A program made the translations under genes and the position numbers. From Cystobacter fuscus DSM 2262 (GTDB lineage: Bacteria; Myxococcota; Myxococcia; Myxococcales; Myxococcaceae): 41,153 nucleotides of DNA. How positions within the stretch are numbered: the first letter of the stretch is position 1; every line of letters starts with the position of its first letter. Below, piece by piece: positions 31,146 through 39,595 of the stretch. The notes beneath the pieces are model-generated. The model was not told the origin of the DNA, ran no database searches, and saw only the letters and a program-made list of their open reading frames with translations. The stretch is taken from contig NZ_ANAH02000034.1 of the NCBI RefSeq assembly GCF_000335475.2, positions 1-41,153 of the forward strand, given 5' to 3'.

Positions 31146-33002
31146 ATGGCCTACTACAAGCTGGATCCGAATACCGGGAAGTGGCAGGCAGCCGAATCGG
31201 CGTACATGCCGTACACCTTCAAGGACCGGCAGGACAACTCGTTCACCTCGGCGGTCAAGGTCTACAAACTGGCGCTCATCGGGGTTGGCAGCAGCATCGC
31301 CTACTACCTCAATGCCCTGGGAGCGCCCTACGTGAGCCCTCCCAAGGGCTCCCGCCAACACAACGTGGTGCCACCTTCCAGGCCCATGGACAGGCACGCG
31401 ATCGTCTTCGGCTCGACCGATGCGTGGGATGCCTCCGTCCGGGGTGACGGCTTCATCAACCACGAGCAACACCTCATCGGCCAATGGGGAGCGGAGGTCG
31501 TGGAGTTCTCCCCGGACTACATGGAGCGGGCGGAGTTCGCCGGACAGAACCGCGACGTCTTCCAGCGCGCCATCGGAGTCGAGCCCGTGAAGGCCGAGGT
31601 CACGAAGATCTCCCGCTTCGGCCATCTCTTCAAGGTGTACGCCCAGGAGCGCTTCTATCTGGCACAGAAGGTCGTGGTGGGCGTGGGCGCGGGGCCTCAT
31701 CAGCGGCCACGCACCATGGTGGTGCACCAAGACGCTTGGAATCAGGTGCGGGATCTCGACGAGTTCATGCGCGCCAACCCGCGCGGTGCACCGACCCTGG
31801 GAGCCAGGGCGAAGGTGGTCGTCAACGGCGCCAACGCGGGCATCGATGCCGTCGAGCGCGCGGCCAGCCTCGGCTACGACGTCACCTGGTTCATCGGCCA
31901 GAAGGAGCCAGCGATCCTTCCTGGCAACCGGTTGCGCTTCGCGCCCGAACTCGCGAGAAGCGCCATCAGCGTCGACTATGACATCAGGGTCGACCCCGCG
32001 GCGGAGAACCGCATCACCATCACCTACAAGCAGCGGGGTAACCAGCAGACGTCCACCATGACCGCTGATCGGTATGTCTTTGCGCTCGGGCAGGATCCCA
32101 TGGCCCAGGGCGCGGTGGGTGACGTCCTCATCACCCAGGGCGGACTGACCGAGCAGGACTTCGAGCCCCTCTACGATGTCAACCAGGTGTACGGAGAGCC
32201 CTTCCAGACGGTACTCGGACTGCAGGTGCGGGAGCTCCAGGCCGCGAGAGTAGAGTTCAAGAATCTGAATCTGCCGGAAACCACCTCGGAGCGAGGCCTC
32301 CTGGTCATCGGTGCGGCGGCCACGAGCCTGGCCGGCAACAAGAGGGCCATCGCCCACAACTTCCGCGAGCAATTCACGCCGCATCTTCCGCAGCCGGCCA
32401 CGCAGGCGGAGTTCAAGGCCTATCAGCAGCAACAGCAGCTCATCTCGCGGGCCGAGAGCTACCTTCAGAACAAGACGGTCGCCGCCTCGCTGGAAGGAGT
32501 GGTGCGGTATGACGTGGGCTCGGTCCTACAGCACGCGCAGCTCGTCGGGGTGCGCGGCGCGGTGGCCGCCATGACCGGCTTCGCCCCCGAGTACCTGGAG
32601 AAGGGCGTCAACCTGTCCTCGGACAACCGCTCCATGTTGCGCGTCTACCTGGCGCAGGCCTTCCCGGACCTCGACGAAGCGCTGGCGCAGAAGTTCATCT
32701 ACCGGGTCATGGCTCAGCGCAAGGAGCAGCCCATTGGCTATACACCCAAGCAGACACGAGAGCTCTTCCGCGAGTTCGCCAAGGAATACCTGGGGCAGAG
32801 GTTCCCCGACATGAAGAAGGATCTCTCCACGATCCTGCACCCGGGCCTTGACCTGTCTCGGGGAGGCGCCAAGGTGATGTCTGCCCTGGAGAAGGGGCGC
32901 GAGCTCCAAAGCGCACTGGGGGGACAGATCACCAGCGTCCGCAAACGCGCCAAGAAGTCACAGGTCACGCTCTCGTTGACCCCCTCGCGCTACAAGCTCT
33001 GA
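31146..33002 (+). CDS. Two-Rossmann FAD/NAD(P)-binding oxidoreductase-like protein
   Basis: 618 residues. Two dinucleotide-binding folds are visible: LALIGVGSSIAYYLNALG (about 42-59) and KVVVNGANAGIDAVERAAS (223-241) followed by YDVTWFIG. Typical ATG-like strands VVVGVGAGPHQRP (176-188) and RYVFALGQDP link them. The order resembles flavin-dependent monooxygenases or other two-domain flavoproteins, but the first glycine motif is imperfect (GVGSS), so cofactor binding may be weak. The C-terminal 200 residues, with a QQQQ stretch and a basic end, match nothing I know. ATG 31146 has GGGGAG at 31132-31137. It lies downstream of the toxin-like gene on the same strand; no partner or pathway is apparent. 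Confidence 0.6.
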   Translation: MAYYKLDPNTGKWQAAESAYMPYTFKDRQDNSFTSAVKVYKLALIGVGSSIAYYLNALGAPYVSPPKGSRQHNVVPPSRPMDRHAIVFGSTDAWDASVRGDGFINHEQHLIGQWGAEVVEFSPDYMERAEFAGQNRDVFQRAIGVEPVKAEVTKISRFGHLFKVYAQERFYLAQKVVVGVGAGPHQRPRTMVVHQDAWNQVRDLDEFMRANPRGAPTLGARAKVVVNGANAGIDAVERAASLGYDVTWFIGQKEPAILPGNRLRFAPELARSAISVDYDIRVDPAAENRITITYKQRGNQQTSTMTADRYVFALGQDPMAQGAVGDVLITQGGLTEQDFEPLYDVNQVYGEPFQTVLGLQVRELQAARVEFKNLNLPETTSERGLLVIGAAATSLAGNKRAIAHNFREQFTPHLPQPATQAEFKAYQQQQQLISRAESYLQNKTVAASLEGVVRYDVGSVLQHAQLVGVRGAVAAMTGFAPEYLEKGVNLSSDNRSMLRVYLAQAFPDLDEALAQKFIYRVMAQRKEQPIGYTPKQTRELFREFAKEYLGQRFPDMKKDLSTILHPGLDLSRGGAKVMSALEKGRELQSALGGQITSVRKRAKKSQVTLSLTPSRYKL

Positions 33003-33083
33003 CTGAACGCCCACCCGCATCTGCGCGGCGTGCTGTTCGAGCTGCCTCCCGTCATCGAGGTGGCGAAAGCGACGCTCGAGGTG
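33003..33083 (+). pseudogene. O-methyltransferase fragment
   Basis: Immediately after the oxidoreductase stop, in the same frame, about 27 codons read LNAHPHLRGVLFELPPVIEV and continue AKATLE. This is the SAM-binding entry of plant-type/antibiotic O-methyltransferases (YPHLRGVLFDLPHVVE in typical members). There is no start, no upstream domain and no continuation into the GxGxG-distal parts. It is a decayed or recombined remnant. Confidence 0.5.
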
Positions 33084-33098
33084 TGTCTTCAGCAATGG

Positions 33099-33641
33099 CT
33101 ACTTCTTCCTCGCCCGCCATTGCTCACGGCTCTGTCCCCACAGTTCTATCGGAGAAGAGTCGTAGGGCGGCGGCAGCTTCCCAGGTCCCAGCAGGGGCGA
33201 ACCCAGGCGGCGGGCGACCTCTTGTGATGGCTTGTTGTCCGGAGCGATGGAGTGAATCACCCGCGTCCAGTCGAGGTGGTCGAACGCCCAGTCCATCGCC
33301 GCCGTCGCCGCCTCGGTGGCGTAGCCTCGCCCCCAGAACTCGCGCAGCAGACCCCAGCCGACCTCCGGCCCCGGCCACCCCTCCGGCATCCAGGGCCCCA
33401 CCCGTCCCACCCACCGGCCCGTCGTCTTCTCCAGCACGGAGAACATGGAGAACCCCTGCAGCGCCCACGAGCCCGCCATGGCGCTCATGGCCCGCCACGC
33501 CACCGAGCGCGGCTGCACGCCTCCCAGGAAGCGCGCGGACTCCGGATCGCCAATGAGGGTCGCGAAGCCATCCAGGTCTTCCAGCGCGATGGGACGCAGG
33601 ATGAGACGCGCGGTTTCGAGCGTAGGTCCAGGGGCAATCAT
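33099..33641 (-). CDS. GNAT family N-acetyltransferase (RimJ-like)
   Basis: 180 residues. It has the RimJ/RimL acetyltransferase layout: ETARLILRPIALEDLDGFA at the N-terminus, GWGLLREFWGRGYATEA (the acetyl-CoA binding R/Q-x-x-G-x-G/A region) at about 110-126 and VIHSIAPDNKPSQEVARRLG near the C-terminus with the conserved N-x-x-S. It probably acetylates an N-terminal or side-chain amine of a protein or small molecule. GGAG about 8 bases upstream supports ATG 33641. It lies alone, convergent to the decayed methyltransferase fragment. Confidence 0.88.
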   Translation of the reverse strand: MIAPGPTLETARLILRPIALEDLDGFATLIGDPESARFLGGVQPRSVAWRAMSAMAGSWALQGFSMFSVLEKTTGRWVGRVGPWMPEGWPGPEVGWGLLREFWGRGYATEAATAAMDWAFDHLDWTRVIHSIAPDNKPSQEVARRLGSPLLGPGKLPPPYDSSPIELWGQSREQWRARKK

Positions 33642-33764
33642 CTTCGGTCTCCAAGGCAGGCGGGCAAGAGCGCCAGGATCCCGCCGAAGCTCCGTGGTGG
33701 CAAGAACGGGATGCCAGCCGCCCCCGCCCATGCACCCGAGTCCCACGAAGGCTCCTGCTCCGCC

Positions 33765-35144
33765 TCAACCGCGGCGCAGTCCGCCGGGTCCCGTGGCCCC
33801 GGTGACCGTCACCTTCAAACCGGGCCGGTTGTCTCCGAGCGACAGCGAGAGACCGTGCAGGGAAGCGATGGCCGCCACCAGACTCATTCCCAGTCCACTG
33901 CCCTGGCGGGTGCGGCTCGCATCCAACCGGTAGAAGGGCTTGAAGACATTCTCGTACTCGGCCGCGTCGATTCCCGGGCCCGTGTCGGACACGGTCGCCG
34001 CGAAGCCCCCGTCCGAGACGTCCAGGCCCAGGTGGATGGCGCTGCCCGGCCCCGAGTGACGCAGGGCATTCTCCACCAGATTGGCGAAGAGCTGCGTCAA
34101 CAGGCCGCGATCGCCCCGCATCTGGAGCGAGGGATGGATGTTCGCCGAGAAGCGCTGCCCGTTGTCCTCGGCGACGGGCTGGTAGACCTCCACGAGGCTC
34201 TCCAGGACTTCGGAGAGGCACACGGTCTCGAAGCCCGCGCGGCGTGAGCCGGACTCCACCTCGGCGATGCGCAGCAGGGAAGAGAAGGTCTCGAGGCTGG
34301 CATCCAGTTGCCTCAGCGCCTCGTCGAGCAGCACCTCCCGCCGCTCGGGGGTGACGGAGTCCTCGCGCATCGCCTCCAGCTTCTGCCGCAGGTGTCCGAG
34401 CGGCGTACGCAAATCATGGGCGATGCTGGTGCCCACCTGCCGCACGCTCTCCAGGAGCTGCTGGATGCGATCCAGCATGCGGTTGATGACGGCGGCGAGC
34501 TGGTCCAGGTCGTCCCCGGTCCCCCGGGAGGGAAGCCGCCCCGCCACATCCCCCTTGCCGATCCGGTCCGCAGCCCGGGTGATCTCATCCACCTGGGCCA
34601 GGAAGCGCTGGCCGATCCACAGTCCCCCCAGGGCCCCCGCCACCAGGGTGAACAGGAAGGCCCAACCAAACGCCTGACGTATCGCCCGCTCGGCCTCGTG
34701 GAGCAGGGAGAGGTCGGCGGCCACCGCCAGCTTGTATCCCCCATCCAACGTGAGCGCCCGGAGCAACACCGACGTCCTGGCGCCCTTGCCTCCCTCGGCC
34801 TTCACCCGGACGGTGTGCCAGCCATCGGGAGTGGGAATGGCACGCAGCGGATCGAACACCACGCGGCCGTCCGGGCTCTGCATGTAGTAGTGCAGCCGCC
34901 GGGCGGGGTTCGCCTCGATCCGCTCCCGGATGTCGTGGCGGAGCTCTTCCAGCCCGTCGTCCCGGTAGTCCACCAGGAGCTGGCCAACCTCCGCTTCGAT
35001 CTCGCCGCGCAACTGCTGCTCGATGGAGGCGCGCACGCCGAAGAAGACGATCACTCCCAGGAGGAAGACGGACAGGCCGAAGACCGCCGCGTAGCTCAGG
35101 GCGAGGCGGAAGTTCGCCGTCCGGAGGACCCTAGGAAGCCACAT
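33765..35144 (-). CDS. Sensor histidine kinase
   Basis: 459 residues with two transmembrane helices (about 15-37 and 160-178) flanking a periplasmic sensor of about 120 residues, then HAMP (about 180-232), HisKA with phospho-acceptor His243 in SIAHDLRTPLG and a HATPase_c domain: N box LFANLVENALRHS, G1 DTGPGI, F box FKPFYRLD and G2 GSGLGMSLV. It partners the OmpR-type regulator whose gene it overlaps by 14 bases. The sensor type (QseC/PhoQ-like operon with PepSY) suggests metal or cationic stress. All catalytic boxes are intact. Confidence 0.92.
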   Translation of the reverse strand: MWLPRVLRTANFRLALSYAAVFGLSVFLLGVIVFFGVRASIEQQLRGEIEAEVGQLLVDYRDDGLEELRHDIRERIEANPARRLHYYMQSPDGRVVFDPLRAIPTPDGWHTVRVKAEGGKGARTSVLLRALTLDGGYKLAVAADLSLLHEAERAIRQAFGWAFLFTLVAGALGGLWIGQRFLAQVDEITRAADRIGKGDVAGRLPSRGTGDDLDQLAAVINRMLDRIQQLLESVRQVGTSIAHDLRTPLGHLRQKLEAMREDSVTPERREVLLDEALRQLDASLETFSSLLRIAEVESGSRRAGFETVCLSEVLESLVEVYQPVAEDNGQRFSANIHPSLQMRGDRGLLTQLFANLVENALRHSGPGSAIHLGLDVSDGGFAATVSDTGPGIDAAEYENVFKPFYRLDASRTRQGSGLGMSLVAAIASLHGLSLSLGDNRPGLKVTVTGATGPGGLRRG

Positions 35145-35808
35145 CGAGCTTGTATCCCGCGCCTCGCACCGTGTGGAGCAGTCCCGAGTCGAACCCCCGG
35201 TCCAACTTGGCGCGCAGGCGGCTGATATGCGTCTCGACGACGCTCGTCTTCGGATCGAAATTGAAGTTCCAGACGTGCTCCAGCAGCATCGTGCGCGTGA
35301 CGACGCGGCCGGCGTGGCGCAGCAGGTACTCCAGCAGCCGGAACTCCGTGGGTTGCAGCTCGATCACCTTGCCCGCGCGCACCACCGTGCGCTTGAGGAG
35401 GTCCATCTCCAGGTCGGCGAGCGTGAGGACGGTGCGTACCTCCTGCAACGGCGGGCGGCGGCACAGCGAGACGAGGCGGGCGTGGAGTTCGGAGAACGCG
35501 AAGGGCTTCACCAGGTAGTCATCGCCCCCCGACTCCAGCCCCTTCACCCGGTCCTCGATGCTCCCCATGGCGGTGAGGAAGAGCACCGGCGTCCGGGTGC
35601 CGCCCTCACGCAACACCTTGAGCAGGGAGATGCCATCCAGCTTGGGCAGCATCCGGTCGATGACGAGCACGTCGTAGCCGCCACTCGTCGCCATCATCAG
35701 GCCCTCGTGGCCATCCTTCGCATGATCGACCCCGTGGCCGAGCTCGCCCAGGCCACGGCGGATGTACTCCGCGGTCTCCGTGTCATCCTCGATCAGCAGC
35801 ACGCGCAC
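35131..35808 (-). CDS. OmpR-family response regulator
   Basis: 225 residues. The receiver domain has the acidic pair Asp8/Asp9, phospho-acceptor Asp51 (VLVIDRMLP), Thr79 and Lys101 (LVKPF). The C-terminal winged helix is complete (LQPTEFRLLEYLLRH, then SVVETHISRLRAKLD and VRGAGYKLD). The GTG start at 35808 has GGGAG about 7 bases upstream. It is the middle gene of a PepSY-regulator-kinase operon. It probably activates its own operon and envelope genes. Confidence 0.93.
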   Translation of the reverse strand: MRVLLIEDDTETAEYIRRGLGELGHGVDHAKDGHEGLMMATSGGYDVLVIDRMLPKLDGISLLKVLREGGTRTPVLFLTAMGSIEDRVKGLESGGDDYLVKPFAFSELHARLVSLCRRPPLQEVRTVLTLADLEMDLLKRTVVRAGKVIELQPTEFRLLEYLLRHAGRVVTRTMLLEHVWNFNFDPKTSVVETHISRLRAKLDRGFDSGLLHTVRGAGYKLDVAS

Positions 35809-35831
35809 CGGGAATCTCCCACCCGCGAGGC

Positions 35832-36131
35832 CTAGTCCTTCACGTCCTCGCGGGCACCGAGCACCTTACCATCCACGCCATCCACCCAGACGTCGAAGAC
35901 GCGGTTGTCCTTGACGATGCTGACCTCGTAGACGGGCTTGAAGCTGTCATCGTCGAGCGACGCCTCGAGGGCCTGTCCGCCCTGATGCCGCTGGGCCGCG
36001 TCGATGGCCTGCTGCAGGCTGATCTTCGTCTGCGCGAGCATCCTGAGCTCGCTCGCATGGGAAGCGGCGACCGCGTCCGCCACGAGACCCACTCCCAGCA
36101 AGCACGCGACGAGGAGGTTGTTCATCCGCAT
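35832..36131 (-). CDS. PepSY domain protein
   Basis: 99 residues: an N-terminal signal peptide (cleavage after about residue 23, AVAASHA) and one PepSY unit (ISLQQAIDAAQRH, then KPVYEVSIVKDNRVFDVWVD and GKVLGAREDV). Small periplasmic PepSY proteins commonly accompany OmpR/QseB systems and may modulate the sensor. AAGGAG about 8 bases upstream of ATG 36131 marks the start. First gene of the operon; the regulator follows after 23 bases. Confidence 0.88.
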   Translation of the reverse strand: MRMNNLLVACLLGVGLVADAVAASHASELRMLAQTKISLQQAIDAAQRHQGGQALEASLDDDSFKPVYEVSIVKDNRVFDVWVDGVDGKVLGAREDVKD

Positions 36132-36436
36132 GATCCGACTCCTTCGAGGAACTGAAGCGGTCCGTGCTCCATGCCCGGACGATGGAATCATGCACACCCC
36201 GGTTTGCCGCTCCTTCTTCGCGCTCCATACGGATTCGTAAGGTGCCCGGCCTGGCCGCCCCCCCTCCCGGGAGCGTGACTGGCAAATGACTGGAATCACG
36301 CCGTGGGAGGACTCTGACAGGAACGTCGCGGTTTCGCGCAACGCCGCCGTGCTCCGTCCTCTGAGCACTCCATGGCACCTCGGTTGCGAAGGCGCCCCGT
36401 GCATCCCGACGACAGTCTCACCCCGGAAGGAGCCCC
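36132..36436. other. Divergent intergenic region
   Basis: 305 bases between the PepSY operon and the plus-strand secreted-protein pair. It must hold both promoters. No hairpin, repeat or consensus box stands out by eye, and no gene is supported. Confidence 0.5.
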
Positions 36437-37057
36437 ATGATGCAGCCCCCTTCACTGGAGCACCCGACGTCCACGACGCCCTCGGTCCCCCGTTACCGCC
36501 GCTGGGCGGTGCACCTCGCCCTTGTCGTGGCGTGCATCGGCTCGGTGGCCACGTCGCCCTCGCCGCTTCCGCCGCAGGTCAACTCGGAATACGAGGGCGC
36601 GCCCCTGGGCCTGACGACACAAGCCACCACCGCGACGCGTCACTTCAAGGTCCGGGTCTCCACGCAGGAGAAGTCATTCGATCGAGTCGAGCTGTTGTTG
36701 AGGGCCGAGGTTACCGCGCGCTGGAGTCCAACGGATCCCAACAGCCATGAGAAGCCCTGGCTGCTCACGCGGCTGTACATTCCGTCCGACAACGATTCCG
36801 GCGCTGGCCCCGGACGAGGCGAGGTGCTCATCCTCGGAAAACCCAATCAACCCATGACAGTGGAAACCCTCACGAGCGACAGCTCCGAGTGCAAGACCGA
36901 CCAGGGTTGTGAATGGACCGTCCCCCTGGAGTTCGAACTCCTGCCGCACGCCGCCGAGGGCTCCGTCGAGGTGGAGTGGAAGGTGACGGCCGAGGCGTAC
37001 GCCGAGGGCGCGACCACGTTGCCCAAGGGCTTCACCGTGCAGGTCTCGGAGCCATGA
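36437..37057 (+). CDS. Exported protein of unknown function
   Basis: 206 residues with an N-terminal hydrophobic segment (about 23-40) preceded by basic residues, probably a signal anchor or uncleaved signal. The remainder looks like a beta-sandwich (VRVSTQEKSFDRVELLLRAE, WLLTRLYIPSD, then VEVEWKVTAEAY) with one Cys pair (ECKTDQGCEW). It shares its general layout with the next gene product, so the two may be diverged paralogues that assemble together. AAGGAG upstream of ATG 36437. It overlaps the next gene by ATGA. Confidence 0.65.
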   Translation: MMQPPSLEHPTSTTPSVPRYRRWAVHLALVVACIGSVATSPSPLPPQVNSEYEGAPLGLTTQATTATRHFKVRVSTQEKSFDRVELLLRAEVTARWSPTDPNSHEKPWLLTRLYIPSDNDSGAGPGRGEVLILGKPNQPMTVETLTSDSSECKTDQGCEWTVPLEFELLPHAAEGSVEVEWKVTAEAYAEGATTLPKGFTVQVSEP

Positions 37058-37602
37058 AAGCCCCCTTGCCGCACCTGCTCTCGAGCAGCCTCTCGTTGAT
37101 GGTGGCCGCGTGCCATCCCGGCTACAACGTCCAGGTGCCCCACTCTCAAGTCGAGAGCGTGGTGATGTCTCTCCCCCCCTCCGCGCCCAGGGTCGAACAG
37201 CGCCTCGTCATGGTCGTCGCACCGAAGGAGGGCAAGAAGATGAGGATTGAATATGCCTCGTTGTCGCTCGAGGTGGATCACTCCTGGCAGGGGCTGAAGG
37301 GCGACACCTCGGAACTCATTCCGTGGATCCGTGTCCGGATCGTGGACGAGCGTGACGGCAGCATCTACGCGGAGAGAGCCAACGACACCAACCCGCTCCA
37401 TCCCATCATGGGGCTCTACCGCCTCGACCACCCCTTGTGTCAACAGGCCGAAGAGCGGTGCGAGGTCCCGTTCCGGATCGAAATCGAGCGGCAGGGGCCG
37501 CCAGCGGAAGGCATCCTGAACGTGCACTGGAAGGCCAGCGGGTCCGCGCTCGCGCATGAAGCGGAAGTCAGCAACATCGAGGTCCGCCTGCGAGAGCGCT
37601 GA
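37054..37602 (+). CDS. Lipoprotein coupled to exported protein
   Basis: 182 residues. The signal ends in MVAAC (Cys20), a good lipobox followed by HPGYN. The mature part is beta-rich with one Cys pair in PLCQQAEERCEVPFRIEIE, which mirrors the Cys-flanked SECKTDQGCEWTVPLEFE segment of the upstream protein. Start ATG 37054 overlaps the upstream stop. Predicted outer-membrane lipoprotein of unknown role; the pair is translationally coupled. Confidence 0.7.
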   Translation: MKAPLPHLLSSSLSLMVAACHPGYNVQVPHSQVESVVMSLPPSAPRVEQRLVMVVAPKEGKKMRIEYASLSLEVDHSWQGLKGDTSELIPWIRVRIVDERDGSIYAERANDTNPLHPIMGLYRLDHPLCQQAEERCEVPFRIEIERQGPPAEGILNVHWKASGSALAHEAEVSNIEVRLRER

Positions 37603-37626
37603 CCGGGGGCGGTGCGGTCCAGAGGC

Positions 37627-37728
37627 TCAGCGTTGGTGCTCGCGCAGTTCCTTCACGAGCCGCCCGGCGCCATCGACTTTCGCCATGTCGAGTGGCGAGC
37701 GCTGGCCGGACCAGGTCAGCCGGCTCAC
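37627..37728 (-). pseudogene. Ankyrin-repeat C-terminal fragment
   Basis: A minus-strand frame of 33 codons reads SRLTWSGQRSPLDMAK and then VDGAGRLVKELREHQR before TGA. The W-S-G-Q-x-S/T-x-L-D-x-A pattern followed by an L-x-x-x-G helix end is the last ankyrin repeat of many bacterial ankyrin proteins. No earlier repeat is present: the isochorismatase-like gene fills that space and its stop overlaps the first codon. It is probably a remnant left after replacement. Confidence 0.45.
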
Positions 37729-38270
37729 GCCAGGAACTCATCGGTGGACTGGGTCCTGGCATAGGCGAAGCTGAGCGCCGCCATGAAAGCGGCATGAACC
37801 TGAGCGGCGGGTACGCGCACGCCTCCGAATTCCAGATCGCGGCTGGCGCAGGCATCGTGGATCAGGGTGCAGCGGTAGCCCAGATCGGCCGCCGCCCGCA
37901 CCCCGCCATCGATGCACATGTGGCTCATGGCGCCACAGATGATGAGTTCCTCGATCCCGTGGCGCTCGAGGATTGTCTTCAGCTCGGTCTCGCGGAAGGA
38001 GTTGACGAAGTGCTTCAGCACCACCGGCTCCGCCGCCGCCGGGGTCACCTTCTCATGGATCGCGGCCCCGCTCGAACCTGGAGTGAAGAAGGGAGCGTCG
38101 GCGGTCTTGAATTCATGGCGGACATGGACGACCAACTCACCCCGAGCCCGCGCGGCGGCGATCAGCCGTGCGGTGTTGTCCGCGGCGGCGTCAATGCCGT
38201 TGAGGGTCCATTTCCCGCCCGGGAAGTAATCATTCTGGACGTCGATGACGATGAGGGCGCGCTTGCTCAT
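37725..38270 (-). CDS. Isochorismatase-like cysteine hydrolase
   Basis: 181 residues with the nicotinamidase/isochorismatase fold and an apparent catalytic triad: Asp10 in VIDVQNDYF, Lys86 in VVLKHFVNSF and Cys119 in MSHMCIDGGVRAA. The family hydrolyses amides (nicotinamide, ureidoacrylate, N-carbamoyl compounds) or isochorismate; this soluble form is most like general cysteine hydrolases. ATG 38270 is preceded by AAGGAAGG. It is divergent from a GlxA-type regulator gene, an arrangement frequently seen for this enzyme, so that regulator probably controls it. Confidence 0.88.
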   Translation of the reverse strand: MSKRALIVIDVQNDYFPGGKWTLNGIDAAADNTARLIAAARARGELVVHVRHEFKTADAPFFTPGSSGAAIHEKVTPAAAEPVVLKHFVNSFRETELKTILERHGIEELIICGAMSHMCIDGGVRAAADLGYRCTLIHDACASRDLEFGGVRVPAAQVHAAFMAALSFAYARTQSTDEFLA

Positions 38271-38356
38271 GGTGCCTTCCTTCTGGTCCTGGCCGTTGGG
38301 GTGCCGCGGTGAATGGTCGGAAGATAGAGCGGCGCTCCGCCCCATCGGGATTGGCG

Positions 38357-38386
38357 GAACTGACAGGATCAGGGGTAGAACTGACA
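38357..38386 (+). promoter_or_regulatory. Direct-repeat operator for GlxA-type regulator
   Basis: GAACTGACA occurs twice (38357-38365 and 38378-38386), starts 21 bases apart, which is two helical turns. This is the usual spacing of AraC-family half-sites. The second copy ends one base before the regulator ATG, so binding would block its own expression while possibly activating the divergent hydrolase. Confidence 0.5.
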
Positions 38387-38387
38387 A

Positions 38388-39377
38388 ATGACCACAGGGC
38401 ACGTCCTGGCCCATATCGGACTGCTGCTCTATCCCGGTGCCCAGATGTCGGCGGTACATGGGTTGACGGACATGTTCCGCATCGCCAACCGGCTCGCGGC
38501 CCAGCAGGGCGTGTCGGGCGTGCCCGCCCTGCGGGTCAGCCATTGGCGGCCTGACGATGGCGGGAAGATGGAGCGGGTCTTCGACACCCACGCCCAGGCC
38601 GGGGCGTCCCTGGTCGCGTTGATCCTTCCGCCAAGCCTGGAGGAAGAGCCGCGGGAAGAGCAGAGGAGGACGCTGGCCCGCTGGATCGCCGCCCGGCATG
38701 CCGCGGGCACCACGCTCTGCTCCATCTGCGCCGGTGCCTTCCTGTTGGCGGAAACGGGGCTGTTGGATGGCCGGCCAGCGACGACCCATTGGAGCCTGGC
38801 GGAGCGGCTGGCCGAGCGATTTCCCGCCATCCGGCTGGAGCCGGACAAGCTGCTCGTCGAGGATGGAGACATCATCACGGCGGGTGGCGTGATGGCCTGG
38901 GTCGATCTCGGGTTGCGGCTGGTGGATCGGCTGCTCAGTCCGAGTCTCATGCTGGCGACCGCCCGTTTCTTCCTGGCGGATCCCTCCGGGCGCGAGCAAC
39001 GCTTCTACAGCCACTTCTCGCCCAAGCTGCACCATGGGGACGAGGCCATCCTGAAGGTGCAGCACTGGCTCCAGGCCCGCGGCCCGGAAAAGGTGACATT
39101 GCCGATGATGGCGGCGCATGCCGCGCTGGGCGAGCGCACCTTCTTGCGCCGCTTCCAGAAAGCGACGGGGTTGAGCCCGACCACCTATGTTCAGTACCTG
39201 CGTGTGGGCAAGGCACGGGAGCTGCTGGAGTTCTCGAACCTGTCCATCGAGCAGGTGGCCTGGCGGGTGGGCTACGAGGACCCTGGCGCCTTCCGCAAGG
39301 TCTTCTTCAAACGGATGGGCTTGTCCCCTGGTGACTACCGGCGCCGATTCAGCGTCACCGGCCATCGAGGCGCGTGA
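38388..39377 (+). CDS. GlxA family AraC-type transcriptional regulator
   Basis: 329 residues. An N-terminal DJ-1/PfpI-like domain (about 1-190) has the nucleophile-elbow segment LCSICAGAFLLAETGLLDG with Cys in the elbow position, as in GlxA-type sensors. The C-terminal two-helix-turn-helix AraC domain (about 225-320) has RTFLRRFQKATGLSP, SIEQVAWRVGYEDPGAFRK and MGLSPGDYRRRF. Effector unknown, often an amino-acid-like or amide compound. It is divergent from the cysteine hydrolase across 117 bases. Confidence 0.92.
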   Translation: MTTGHVLAHIGLLLYPGAQMSAVHGLTDMFRIANRLAAQQGVSGVPALRVSHWRPDDGGKMERVFDTHAQAGASLVALILPPSLEEEPREEQRRTLARWIAARHAAGTTLCSICAGAFLLAETGLLDGRPATTHWSLAERLAERFPAIRLEPDKLLVEDGDIITAGGVMAWVDLGLRLVDRLLSPSLMLATARFFLADPSGREQRFYSHFSPKLHHGDEAILKVQHWLQARGPEKVTLPMMAAHAALGERTFLRRFQKATGLSPTTYVQYLRVGKARELLEFSNLSIEQVAWRVGYEDPGAFRKVFFKRMGLSPGDYRRRFSVTGHRGA

Positions 39378-39595
39378 GCCGTGACGCGGCACTGGCTACA
39401 GCCGAGGGGGCGAGGAGGGCTGCTGACGGGTGCCATGAGGGCTGTGTGCCGGGCGGCATCTCAACGGCTCTCAGCGGCAGCGCCTTGCCCCGGGACCCTC
39501 GCACGGCCGGGAATGTGGTGAGATGGGCACCAGAGCATCCGGGTGCTGGCTCGTCGGCGGTCGGCGGCCCTCCGGAGCCCTGGGGGTCCGTGACG

